Below are positions 28,345 to 37,420 of a stretch of DNA of 64,000 bases, piece after piece. A model generated the notes under the pieces. That model did not search any database and was not told where the DNA came from. It saw only the letters and a list, made by a program, of their open reading frames with translations. Position 1 is the stretch's first letter, and each line of letters opens with the position of its first letter. The translations under genes were made by a program, and so were the position numbers. This stretch comes from Entoloma clypeatum (taxonomy: Eukaryota > Basidiomycota > Agaricomycetes > Agaricales > Entolomataceae): NCBI GenBank assembly GCA_963565915.1, contig OY751494.1, forward strand, positions 1,364,001 through 1,428,000. Reading direction: 5' to 3'.

Positions 28345-29678
28345 ATGTCCGCCGAATCCCGTGTAGTCAACTTTGGAGCGGGCCCCTCTGCACTGCCCGA
28401 ATCGGTCCTTATCGAGGCTGCCAAAGGCCTACTCAATTTCAACGGCACGGGCATCGGGGTCGCCGAAATCTCTCACCGTTCCAAAGAGTTTGGTGCATAC
28501 ATTAAAGAAACGGCCCAGCTCATTCGCGAACAACTTGGAGTGCCGACCAGCCATGAGATCCTCTTCGTCCAGAGCGGTGGCACAGGCCAATTCTCCGCCG
28601 TCGTCCTTAACCTAATCGCACGCCATCGTCTCCTCCATCCCGATCTCCCAGAGAGCGAGCGACGCCTAGACTACGTCCTCACTGGTTCCTGGTCCCGCGC
28701 TGCTTCAGAGGAAGCCAAGCGCCTAGCGAACGGCGCCACCGTGCACATCGCCGCAGATGCACGCGTCCATTCTGCTGATGGAAGGTCGTTCGACAACGTT
28801 CCGCCTCACGCCTCCTACACTTTCTCGCCAAGCCCCGCATTCGTGTACTACTGCGAGAACGAGACCGTTTCGGGTACTCAATTCGCTCCCGTGGAAGGGG
28901 CCCCGAATTCTTTTCCGTTCCATCTGGTGCCGAAGGACGCGCCCCTTGTAGCGGATTACTCTTCGTCCTTCATGTCGCGCCCCATACCGCGTCTCGCGGA
29001 CCACGCACTCATTTACGCTGGGGCGCAGAAGAACTTGGGTCCCGCCGGCTTGACGATACTTATTGTGCGTAAGGACTGCCTTGTGGACGTCGATGCCGCC
29101 TCGAAGCTCGGCGGGGCGCCCATCCCGATCACGATGTCCTACAAATGGTATGCCGATGGAGAGTCGTGTCCGAATACACCCCCCGTGTTCGCGATATATG
29201 TGACCGGGTTGGTGGTGAAGAGGAACCAGATGCTCGGTGGGGTCACCTATTATGAACAGCTCAACCGTAGGAAGCAGGAGAAGGTGTATCAAGTATTGAA
29301 GGAGGGACAGGTGAAGGGTGTGTTGAAGGCACAGGTGAAGGGGGGGGCCGGGAGTTGGATGAATGTTACGTTTGGGATCTTAGGAGCAGGGGCCGAGGCG
29401 AGGTTCCTTGCTGGAGCTGAGATGAGGGGGATGAAGGGGCTTAAAGGTCACCGGTGGGTTGTGATTCTTTTATAATAATTTGCTGATCTCATTCTTTTTT
29501 CCTTAGATCTGTTGGAGGTATGGAGCTATAGTGGCACACAGTGATCAGACAGTACTGATGCAATTCTCTTCTGGCAGGTATCCGTGTCTCCCTATACAAT
29601 GCAGTCACAGAGGAATGGACAGATAGACTGGTTGCTTACATTCATGAATTCATTGAGCAAGAAGTTAAGGCATTATAA
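28345..29678 (+). CDS. SER1: Phosphoserine aminotransferase
   Basis: PLP-dependent class V aminotransferase converting 3-phosphohydroxypyruvate and glutamate to phosphoserine and 2-oxoglutarate, the second step of serine synthesis; cytosolic. Three exons: 28345-29453, an 11-nt microexon 29507-29517 and 29578-29678. The microexon restores the family-conserved sequence KGHRSVGGIRVSLYNA, which neither flanking exon encodes alone. N-terminal NFGAGPSALPESVL, the SGGTGQFSAV stretch and IYAGAQKNLGPAGLTIL (with the PLP-binding Lys of AQKN) are all present. Length of about 407 residues is normal. It is the last conserved gene before the mobile-element region begins at about 29690. Confidence 0.95.
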
Positions 29679-29689
29679 AAATCTAGGAG

Positions 29690-30002
29690 AGTGAAATTTT
29701 AGTAGGAAGTAGAATTTCTATTAGAAATTGCATGCAAGTGGTATATGACTTGCAATAGTGTTTGACAATCTTGTATTCTAGGCCAGGTGTAGTTGTACTG
29801 AATGAGACCAAGTGTCGTGTTCTGACCTGGGTGTTCAGCAAGCATATGATCATGCTTGTGCTGTAAGACTCGGTGTCGGAGGTTGTCGGAGTTGGAAACA
29901 TATATCTGATTGTTGTGTTGGAGGAAACCATCAGGATTGAGAGACCAGTGGGGTTTAGGATCTTTGGAAAGAGTGTTATAGAGATGTCGGAAGGGAGTGC
30001 TG
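29690..30002 (-). pseudogene. Ty3/gypsy integrase zinc-domain fragment
   Basis: Reading frames on the minus strand give PKPHWSLNPDGFLQHN, NDQIYVSNSDNLRHR-like sequence, HKHDHMLAEHPGQNTTLGLI and YTWP. This matches, with substitutions, the HHCC region of the gypsy element at 57,360-57,600. Only about 100 codons remain, with no LTRs. It lies next to the serine gene's 3' end on one side and a cassette-leader fragment on the other. Confidence 0.75.
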
Positions 30003-30019
30003 TGAGGATTAGGCAAAAC

Positions 30020-30088
30020 ATGTGTGATGTGCGTAACGCACAGACCACCTAACGGTGGTTGAGGGACAACGTCCTAGCAGAGTTCTAT
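30020..30088 (-). repeat. Cassette leader fragment left of Harbinger
   Basis: A diverged copy of the leader shared by the cassette units (ACCACC..GGTGGT hairpin, then GGACGTTGTCCC, then TAGAACTC). It stops exactly where the Harbinger left end GGGCCTGTTTGG begins at 30089. Confidence 0.75.
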
Positions 30089-30217
30089 AAGGGCCTGTTT
30101 GGCAACCAAACTTTGGTTTGGGTTTGGGTTTTGGTTTCGATTTGTAATCAACAAACGCTGATGTAATACTGTTGCCCAAATGATGAATATTGATGAATCG
30201 TCGATAATCTGTGATCA

Positions 30218-31501
30218 ATGCCTCCATCGAGAGATTCTCAGAGCCTCCAACAATGTCTTCTTGCTGTCAGTGCTTATTTTATACAAGCTATTGGAATTGC
30301 TGCTGTTCTATATGCATCTCCAAACTACTGGAAGCAAGATTATCACACCTCAGCATTGACAGGGGCAGCCTGGGTTCAGGAGCTTATCAATGGTCATCTG
30401 GATCGCATCTGGACGGAGCTGGAGATGCACCTGCATGTCTTCTTGGCTTTCGTAGCAGAACTCAGGCTATGTGGCCTTGAAGATTCACGATATATTGCTC
30501 TTGAAGAACAGGCTGCCATCTTTCTATATATGTGCATTACTGGGCTTTCGATCCGTCATGTTGGAGAGCGGTTCCAGCATTCCAATGAAACCATATCAAA
30601 GTTTGTTCCTATTTCTCAAGATCTAGTCCACAAGCTCACAAAGAAATAGGTACTTCCGCACGATTCTGGATGCTGTATCATCACCACCCTTCTATACAAA
30701 ATATGTCAAATTGCCCCATCCCAGTTCCATATCTCCCTCAATTCTCAACAACCCCAAGTGGTTTCCATATTTTAAGGATGCTCTTGATGGAATGGACGGT
30801 ACACATATTGACTGTTGTCCCTCTGCTGCTGAGCGCCACACTTCTCAGAATCGCAAAGGCAGTACATCACAGAACTGTCTGGCATGCTCATCATTTGAGC
30901 TCCTGTTTCTCTATTTTGTCAGTGGATGGGAGGGCTCAGCTGCGGATTCCACCGTTTTTGCTGAATCACGTTTCACGGATCTGGCCATTCTTGAGGGTAA
31001 ATACTACCTTGCAGATGCAGGATTCCCAGCATGTAATGCTGCCATGGTACCTTACCGAGGTGTTCAATATCATCTTGCGGAATGGGGGCATGCTGGAGTG
31101 CGGTGAGTTGATGACAATTTTCAAGTATTTTTTCTGATTCTTTTAATAGTCCAGTAAATAAAGAAGAGCTTTTCAATTTGCATCATGCCCAAGCACGCAA
31201 TGTCATCGAGTGCATTTTTGGAGTCATCAAAATGCGATGGACAATTCTTTCTCATCCACCACAATTTAGCATAGACATTCAAGCATGCATTCCACCTGGC
31301 CTTGCAGCTGTACACAACTTCATCATGACACATGATCCCAGTGATATCAATGATCTTACAGTCATTTATGGAGATGCAGCTCATACGGGCGAGCAACCAT
31401 TTGACGATCAAGGTTATGGTGAACTGGCTCAATCCCATGTAGCCCCAGCTGAAAAACGAAGGGCAGAAGAACTGAGAGATAGAATTGCACAGGAGATGTA
31501 G
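30218..31501 (+). CDS. Harbinger transposase (DDE_Tnp_4)
   Basis: RNase H-fold transposase. Three exons: 30218 to about 30600, then KYFRTILDAVSS from about 30651 to 31101, then from about 31152. Acceptor TAG and donors GTTTGT and GTGAGT keep frame. The catalytic triad is visible: Asp in DALDGMDGTHI, Asp in GWEGSAADSTVF and Glu in ARNVIECIFGVIKMRW. The N-terminus holds the helical region (IALEEQAAIFLYMCITGLSI, then GERFQHSNETIS). An in-frame TAG at 31499-31501 cuts the last 16 codons (NDYQEWLRQHDESIV then a second stop at 31549); family members usually continue here. All key residues remain, so recent activity is plausible. Confidence 0.85.
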
Positions 31502-31549
31502 AACGACTACCAGGAGTGGCTACGTCAACATGACGAAAGTATTGTATAG

Positions 31550-32462
31550 TTAATATATACTACCAGATTCATCAATTTCAAGCTGTTCTCTTACCCAATC
31601 CTCCTGAGTTTCATCTTCGAGCACAGAATATGTATCAACCGCCTCCATGTCCTTCTGAAGAATCTTGATAAGCGACTGCATCTGCAGACGGCTAAGCCAA
31701 GATTTCTCAAGTTGTTGGGCCTGAAGAAGTGCATGTTGGCGATGATGGGGGGTTGGGTCAACTCCTTGGGAAGGAGGTGCAAGAGCGGTGGCAACAGCAT
31801 CACCAAATGCTGCAACCGAATTTGAAAGCTTGTCAAGAGCATTCGCACTGGCAGATGTTGATGGACGAATATGCTTCGGAGGTTGTGAGCTCGGAGCAGC
31901 AGACACCCATTTCAGAGGGCGCGAAGGCATGATGGCGGGCTAGTATATATGAAATGATAAATAATAAACTCGAAGAAACAGATAAAAAAACTCTACTGAA
32001 GGCTTGTCAATGGAATTGTCACCATCCTCGTCATCAGAGTTCTTGTTCTTCTCCGAATCTGAGGCAGGCCATGGGATTGGGGTACCAGGAGAATCGGGCG
32101 AAGAAGGGGCAGGTTCAGTGTTCCCAGCTGGTGCCAATGGATGATAGACATGTGCGCCAGCCACTGTCAAAGGCATTAGCTGCCCGACCTTGTCAAAATG
32201 AAGCCACCCCTTGTTACAAAAGGGTTTGGCATGCTTATCCTTGGCAACATGGGCCTCCCAGAGATGAGCGTTGTGTACGTTGATGTCTGCACCAAATTCG
32301 TCACTCCAGGTCCACCCTGACTTCGCCCAAATTCATTCAATCGCTCGATAATGCTTTCTCAACTGAGAACAGAAAAGAATCATGTTAAGGCTCTCAGATT
32401 AGGGAAATAACAAGTGTTACCATTGCCCATTTGTTTTGAATACATTTCCCTGTCTTTCGCGC
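31550..32462 (-). pseudogene. Harbinger Myb/SANT-like partner protein, broken
   Basis: This is the second Harbinger protein, which binds element ends and carries the transposase to DNA. The last exon is 31550 to about 31939 (AIMPSRPLKWVSAAPS to DESGSIY). An upstream exon of about 32030-32362 encodes LRKHYRAIE, a TGA stop, then IWAKSGWTWSDEFG and KPFCNKGWLHFDKVGQLMP. The still earlier fragment KCIQNKWAM (about 32421-32462) is all that remains of the DNA-binding part. The stop codon at 31550-31552 directly abuts the last transposase-frame stop at 31547-31549. Lesions: one nonsense codon, and loss of the N-terminus at the cassette-leader border. Confidence 0.7.
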
Positions 32463-32734
32463 TCCCTTAGGGACAACATCCTAGCGGAGTTCTATAATTT
32501 CTGTCAATCAACAGAAGATGCTGAACAACTGATGGGATGTTGTGTGGTGTAAACGAGATCATGAGTAGATGACATAATCCCTGGAAGGGTACCCAAGTAA
32601 CGTGTGTACTATATCACATGACTACACAGGACGAACGTGCACAGTGCTGGGCGTGCTTTTGCTGGGGGGTTACATCGTGCTATCTAATCTGTGCTAATCA
32701 CTATGCTATGTAGGTAACATGTCCATATGAATAA

Positions 32735-33176
32735 CTAAGTATCGATGTTTCCAATCTGTTATCTCTCATCGGTAAGCTCGCCGATGCTTGCATTGTATAA
32801 ATGATGACTTACCCATTGGTTACAGTGTGCTTGATAAACCGATGGATCGGTAGTTCCTATTCTGGATAGATGCACTACAAAAGCACTATAGATGTAGGGC
32901 GGTGTAGACGATTCGCTGATCGTAGTGTCCCAATAAGTACGTGCATTGAGTAAAGTGTAAGGCAGTCGTCCAAACTGTCCGCTAACGAATAGACCATTAG
33001 TAGTAGTATGTAGTAGATAACATGACTTACCATTGTAAGGTACTGCTAACACTAGAACCGTACCAGAGGGTATCGGTGATGGGGTAGTTGAATGACTCAA
33101 GTATTGAGCATAGATAAACTATGAAGTAGAGTGACTGCGATGACTGTAGGTAGCGTAGAACAATGTCGTTGGACAT
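32735..33176 (-). CDS. Cassette A gene, unknown small spliced protein
   Basis: Three exons, 33031-33176, 32813-32981 and 32735-32755, with canonical GTAAGT donors and TAG/CAG acceptors. They sum to 336 nt in frame, a 111-residue protein starting MSNDIVLRYLQSSQSLYFIV and ending CNQWIGNIDT. No family is recognised. It is hydrophobic and aromatic-rich, with beta-type stretches (YIYSAFVVHL). It lies about 180 nt downstream of the conserved leader hairpin (33357-33375). The downstream module of this unit is shortened: AGCACGATGTAACC runs straight into the next leader at about 32653. Intact splice logic argues for a once-expressed gene. Confidence 0.55.
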
Positions 33177-33607
33177 AGTGTCGTACATGTGTAAACGTGA
33201 TGGTAGTGGTGGTCGTGGTACACAACAGAGAAGCCTTGTGCTGACATAAACATAGTACCTACCCTAATGTCCACTCAGAAAGTGGATGTGGCCACTCCTC
33301 GTCATTGTAGACGATGATCAATAGTGTGAGAACACTAACTTGTATAGTGGGGGGAAGGGAAGAATGAATCTTCCCACAGTCGCACAGCTCCTGACGTAGA
33401 ACACGTGCTTGACGCACAGACCACCTAACGGTGGTGAGGGGACAACGTCCTAGCGGAGTTCTATAATAACTGTCAATCAACGGAAGATGCCAAGTAGAAT
33501 GATGGGACGTTGTGCGAGGTCACAGAGTAACGTGACTCTAACCCTGGAAGGGATCACCTGACTAAACCAGGTGCAATGACAGGTCGAACGAGCACAGTGC
33601 TGGGTGC

Positions 33608-33642
33608 GTGCTTTCGCTAGAATCTTATAAGGGCGAAAGCAC
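33608..33642. repeat. Origin-like stem-loop, copy 1
   Basis: A perfect 10-bp stem, GTGCTTTCGC (33608-33617) with GCGAAAGCAC (33633-33642), closes a 15-nt loop TAGAATCTTATAAGG. It sits at a unit boundary. Stem-loops of this size mark the nicking site of CRESS-DNA replicons, but the loop is not one of the standard nonanucleotides. Confidence 0.75.
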
Positions 33643-33815
33643 TTTGTGTAACAACACATGTAAACACCTTATCAGTAGAACACAAAAATCCCCGGTTTGA
33701 ATCAGTTGCTGATTCTCATCACAAGAACAAACAGATAAGCACCGCCGCACTCTGGGCCTTCGGCCCTGCAGGTATTGGCAATCTAACTAGGGTTTTACAT
33801 CGTGCTAAGTACTTA
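33643..33815 (-). repeat. Cassette downstream module with GGGCC hairpin
   Basis: Shared 3' module of the units. It includes the run TGATTCTCATCACAAGAACA, a short hairpin CTGGGCC-TTC-GGCCC near 33755 and the block GGCAATCTAACTAGGGTTTT. The same module recurs at 35167-35440 and, inverted, at 37404-37588. It may serve as transcription terminator or replication signal (inference). Confidence 0.65.
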
Positions 33816-33823
33816 ACGTATGG

Positions 33824-34455
33824 CTAATGCTCTAAATAATCTGAATATGTCTCTCCGCCTAACACCTCTCGCTGATGCTCGACGCTCCAATAGTCGCCTT
33901 CCTCCTCCTCGCTATCCAATTCCTGATCTGTATCGCCTGACTCTGACTCTGTCCAATCGCTAATAAGGGGATCGAGGTGCGAGGTACGATTGCGTATATC
34001 GATATACAAGACAGCGTCGTGTTCGAACAACGCTTCGACGAGGATGTAGTGGATACCCGCTGACCGGTTCAACGGTAACTTCTCAATAGACTTGTCTCCC
34101 ATAGTGCAATCTAAAGTATGTAGCGCGGGCTAGAATACTATATGAATAAACACTAAACGCTGTAATACAAACAATGACTCACCTGAGATAGAGGGCCGGT
34201 ACGCCCAAACGTTCCTTCCAACAACGGTCCCTCCAACGTAGACCGATAACGATCCATAGACGTCGTACACAGCTCCTTAAACCATAGACTGATCTTCACA
34301 TCCCCCACTCCTTTATACACCGACGACCGTAGACGTAACACATTGTGATCCAAAGGATGACCTGATGGTCAATTGCTGTCGTACTTGACGAGTATCGATT
34401 GATGTATACCACCAACGAAGAAGTGACTAACAGAGAGCGCCATAGTACGGTCCAT
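33824..34455 (-). pseudogene. Cassette B gene, unknown, one in-frame TGA
   Basis: Two exons, 34183-34455 and 33824-34129, across a 53-bp GTGAGT..TAG intron in phase 0; about 192 codons. It starts MDRTMALSVSHFFVGGIH. A TGA at 34369-34371 interrupts the frame, which continues with PSGHPLDHNVLRLRSSVYKG and KISLWFKELC. Exon 2 gives MGDKSIEKLPLNRSAGIHYI and a strongly acidic tail (ESESGDTDQELDSEEEEGDY). No family is recognised and nothing resembles the other cassette genes. The leader hairpin is at 34503-34521. It is either inactivated by one mutation or recoded; inactivation is simpler. Confidence 0.55.
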
Positions 34456-34502
34456 GCCGAGGGACGACAGTAAACAAGTAAGCGTAGCGGTGGTGGGGGG
34501 AG

Positions 34503-34521
34503 GGGAAGAATGAATCTTCCC
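34503..34521. repeat. Leader hairpin, conserved in all units
   Basis: GGGAAGAATGAATCTTCCC, a 7-bp stem with 5-nt loop, occurs identically at 33357-33375, 34503-34521, 36112-36130 and 42812-42830, and inverted at 36724-36742. It lies 30-180 nt upstream of each cassette start codon. Other small palindromes in the leader (ACCACC..GGTGGT, GAGT..ACTC) are also kept. This conservation in non-coding DNA implies a function in replication or expression. Confidence 0.75.
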
Positions 34522-34778
34522 ACAGTTGCACAGCTCCACATGTGTGTAACACGTGTAATGTGCTTGACGCACAGACCACCTAACGGTGGAGAGGGGACAA
34601 CGTCCTAGCGGAGTTCTATAATAACTGTCAATCAACGGAAGATGCCGAGTAGAATGATGGGACATTGTGAGAGGTCACAGAGTAATGTGACTCTAACCCT
34701 GGAAGGGATCACCTGACTAAACCGGGTGCAATGACAGGTCGAACGAGCACAGTGCTGGGTGCGTGCTTTCGCTAGGGA

Positions 34779-35093
34779 TCATTGTCGCGTATCCTCCATG
34801 TCATCGTCCTGGCCCAATTGATGCGTAATCCAGTATCCACACTGTCGGATGTTGGGGTGAAATACACCTATATCGTATCCACGAGCGTCGAGGAGGACTT
34901 GAGGCGAATCAAAATCTAAAAGGACGTGCCAATGTAGCCAGCCATCTTCGTGCTGCTCGACAGCCGCATAAAAACGCGGAGCGACTCCTCCAAAGTACAT
35001 CTCTATCGCTTCTGCCTCTAACTCTTCATCAGATCCAGGAGGAGCGACCTTCGAGTAGGTGAGTAGAAGACGGGAGTATCGAAGGTAGAACAT
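34779..35093 (-). CDS. CRESS-type Rep endonuclease domain (genomovirus/geminivirus-like)
   Basis: A 104-residue protein starts at 35093, 38 nt after the origin-like stem-loop at 35132. It has the three rolling-circle motifs of CRESS-DNA Reps in order. Motif I is RLLLTYS. The HUH motif is HEDGWLHWHVLLDF, in which both His of H-W-H are present. Then come DARGYDIGVFHPNI, the segment that links motifs II and III in geminivirus and genomovirus Reps, and a motif III-like CGYWITHQ with the nicking Tyr but without the usual Lys. No superfamily 3 helicase domain follows; the frame stops inside the next unit's half-stem. The protein is therefore an endonuclease-only remnant or a deliberate short form. 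Similar sequences are known as endogenised elements in fungi. The frame is open upstream to 35288, but that part is repeat sequence. Confidence 0.8.
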   Translation of the reverse strand: MFYLRYSRLLLTYSKVAPPGSDEELEAEAIEMYFGGVAPRFYAAVEQHEDGWLHWHVLLDFDSPQVLLDARGYDIGVFHPNIRQCGYWITHQLGQDDDMEDTRQ

Positions 35094-35131
35094 CGCAGAG
35101 GACAGGCCGGGGTGAGCGCGATGTTGCGTGC

Positions 35132-35166
35132 GTGCTTTCGCTAGAATCTTATAAGGGCGAAAGCAC
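35132..35166. repeat. Origin-like stem-loop, copy 2
   Basis: Identical to copy 1: GTGCTTTCGC (35132-35141), 15-nt loop (35142-35156), GCGAAAGCAC (35157-35166). It lies immediately upstream of the Rep-like gene on the minus strand. Confidence 0.75.
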
Positions 35167-35440
35167 TTTGTGTAACAACACATGTCAACAAGCCCATCAA
35201 AACTTGCATCAAAATCCCCGAAAAAAATCAAAAGTTGATTCTCATCACAAGAACAAACAAGAGTGAACCGCACTTTGTGTAACAACACACGTCAACAAGC
35301 CCATCAAAACTTGCATCAAAATCCCCGAAAAAGATCAAAAGTTGATTCTCATCACAAGGACAAACAAGACTGAACCGCACTCTGGGCCTTCGGCCCGGCG
35401 GGTATTGGCAATCTAACTAGGGTTTTACATCGTGCTATCT
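35165..35440 (-). repeat. Cassette downstream module with internal 107-bp tandem duplication
   Basis: The stretch from CACTTTGTGTAACAACACA to GAACCG occurs twice in a row (about 35165-35271 and 35272-35378) with a few differences. The hairpin CTGGGCC-TTC-GGCCC (about 35382) and the CTAACTAGGG block follow. The other downstream modules have a single copy. Confidence 0.65.
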
Positions 35441-35541
35441 AATCTGTGCTAATCGCCATGCTATGTAGGTAACGTGTCCACTGTATGACTAATTGTCCCC
35501 CGGTTCTTCGGGTGCTGATTGTGATCCGATAGCTAGATCGG

Positions 35542-36075
35542 TTACATGTCTGATGAGTGAACAAGTATCGTCGTCACGATAGAGGTAGTTACCTGATTGA
35601 GTACCTAGCGTAGATGTTGATGGCGGTATTGATGCGCCAGTAGGGGTGACACTGACCGTGAAGCTGGTCGCTGTTCCGATAGTCTTAGCGTGTACTAGCC
35701 AGTACAAGTAGAGGGTAGTGTCTAAAGCGCTGACATGATGAAGACGCTGACTCACCGTTCGGACTGATCCAATAGAGAGATACCGAACCATGTATTAGGT
35801 TCGTAGCGGGTGATAGAGGTCGCGGTCGCTAGTGATCCGACTAATCAATAGTCGGGGTGTGTCATAGTAGGCTGCCATGCGAAGCCTAAGTAGGGAGGTG
35901 GGGTAAGACCCACGAAGGAGGTGGTGAGGTCGACGTTGCGAGGTCCACGTAGTATGTCGAATGTAAACGAAGTGAGGTTATCGACAAGGGTAGCCACGAT
36001 GGTAGACTGGGTACTAACGAGTATAGGTCTGATGAGACCATTCATATGCCGTGGCATCTCTCCAGTAAACGACAT
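35542..36075 (-). pseudogene. Cassette D gene, unknown, broken
   Basis: Starts MSFTGEMPRHMNGLIRPILV and continues SFTFDILRGPRNVDLTTSF and PPPYLGFAWQPTMTHPDY. A TGA at 35845-35847 is followed in frame by LVGSLATATSITRYEPNTWF and GISLLDQSE. The frame then changes near 35750 at a 26-nt GTGAGT..CAG segment, either a very short intron or an indel. It continues TLYLYWLVHAKTIGTATSFT and SVTPTGAS, then a 44-nt GTAACT..CAG intron and a stop at 35542. The alternating hydrophobic/polar strands recall a jelly-roll capsid protein, but I cannot support that by a named motif. The leader is intact up to the assembly gap. Confidence 0.5.
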
Positions 36076-36333
36076 AGCGTCGTAGTGCTGGCGTCGAGGT
36101 AGTGGGGGGAGGGGAAGAATGAATCTTCCCACAGTCGCACAGCTCCTGACGGAGGGCACGTGTAAACGCACAGACCACCTCACGGTGGAGAGGGGACAAC
36201 GTCCTAGCGGAGTTCTATAATATCTGTCAATCAACGGAAGATGCCGAACAACTGATGGGACGTTGTGTCGTGTAAACGAGGTCACAGAGTAACGTGACTC
36301 TAACCCTGGAAGGGATCACCTGACTAAACTGGG

Positions 36334-36533
36334 NNNNNNNNNNNNNNNNNNNNNNNNNNNNNNNNNNNNNNNNNNNNNNNNNNNNNNNNNNNNNNNNNNN
36401 NNNNNNNNNNNNNNNNNNNNNNNNNNNNNNNNNNNNNNNNNNNNNNNNNNNNNNNNNNNNNNNNNNNNNNNNNNNNNNNNNNNNNNNNNNNNNNNNNNNN
36501 NNNNNNNNNNNNNNNNNNNNNNNNNNNNNNNNN
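36334..36533. other. Assembly gap (200 N)
   Basis: A run of 200 N lies inside the leader of cassette D. Just beyond it, in the opposite orientation, is a diverged leader of cassette F. The gap therefore sits at a head-to-head junction of repeats, and its true length is unknown. Confidence 0.95.
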
Positions 36534-36796
36534 CTGAAATAGATTGTTACACGTCGAACACCTAAAGGAGGTTTGATCAAACTTTGATTGACACAAATTA
36601 TAGAGTTTGATGGAACAGGTGGCTTACCTCACCTGAGGACATGAAGCACGCACCCAACATTGCGTACCGTAACGCCTGTCTAGCGTCAAGCACGTGTTTC
36701 TACGTCAGGAGTCCTTTCACTGTGGGAAGATTCATTCTTCCCTTCCCCCCACCACCACCACCTATCGACCTACTCTACCGTGGCTACTACTACACT

Positions 36797-37420
36797 ATGC
36801 CGACGCATCGTTCTGTTAACTGGCAAGTTACATCTGATTTCAACCTGTTGACCTGTATCAGTAAACAGGTTACTGTTCATATGACGAAAGCATGCAATGT
36901 GGCCTTCGTTCTACCTACCGACCCCCCTCACATTGGACTGAGTGTCGTCTCAGTTACGGTCAAAGCTCTCTGTGTTGAATGGTAGATCATGTTATCATTC
37001 GTTGGTTGTTGGTCTATGCGATCCTCATGAGTGTAATGCTCTATGTGTTTAGCAACAGTTGTTTATCTGTTTTACAGCTACTCTTCCTTCGACGCCATGC
37101 GATGAGTCCTCATGTCATACATGTGATGTTACGACACTTGATGTTGGTTACAATGTGAGTAATCATACGGTCTATATTTGTTGTATAGCTAATGGGATTA
37201 CATCTTTAGACTGAATGTACCGCTGATCAGTCCTTTGTCAAACTGATTTCAGATCATTTAATTGGGGCGATGACAAGAGGTTAGTAGCAGGGATTACTTC
37301 ATCGTCTGACCATGGTATGATGCTTATTAGATGGGAAAGAGATATATTGTGGGAGGAGATTACTCAGCGGAAGGGTCCCCAATAGGGAGGGAGCGATACT
37401 TAGCCATACGTTAAGTACTT
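36797..37420 (+). CDS. Cassette F gene (inverted unit), unknown
   Basis: The inverted unit has the leader hairpin at 36724-36742, then a start at 36797: MPTHRSVNWQVTSDFNLLTC, ISKQVTVHMTKACNVAFVLP and SVTVKALCVEW. Downstream open segments (about 37075-37157, 37215-37280 and 37320-37420) are flanked by GTGAGT/GTTAGT donors and TAG/CAG acceptors, so a multi-exon gene is likely. I could not settle one unbroken frame. The first residues MPTH resemble only the start of cassette E. No family is recognised. Confidence 0.4.

Larger units (their letters stand above)
30089..32462 (+). mobile_element. PIF/Harbinger DNA transposon, right end lost
   Basis: The left terminus GGGCCTGTTTGGCAACC resembles PIF/Harbinger/Tourist ends and follows TAA, the usual 3-bp target. 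Inside are a transposase (+) and a Myb/SANT-like partner (-) placed tail to tail, the standard two-gene layout. The matching right inverted repeat is not seen. The Myb-like frame runs into cassette-leader sequence at about 32463, so that end is truncated or rearranged. Confidence 0.8.

Noticed and set aside
33740..33815. Helitron 3' end (short GGGCC hairpin then CTAG)
   Set aside because: The hairpin-to-CTAG distance is longer than usual, the units are bounded by a different, larger stem-loop, and the Rep found inside is CRESS-type rather than Helitron-type. Kept only as an alternative.
34779..35288. Rep frame taken from its longest extent (169 codons)
   Set aside because: The extra N-terminal 65 codons are the shared repeat module and hairpin, so the start at 35093 is preferred.
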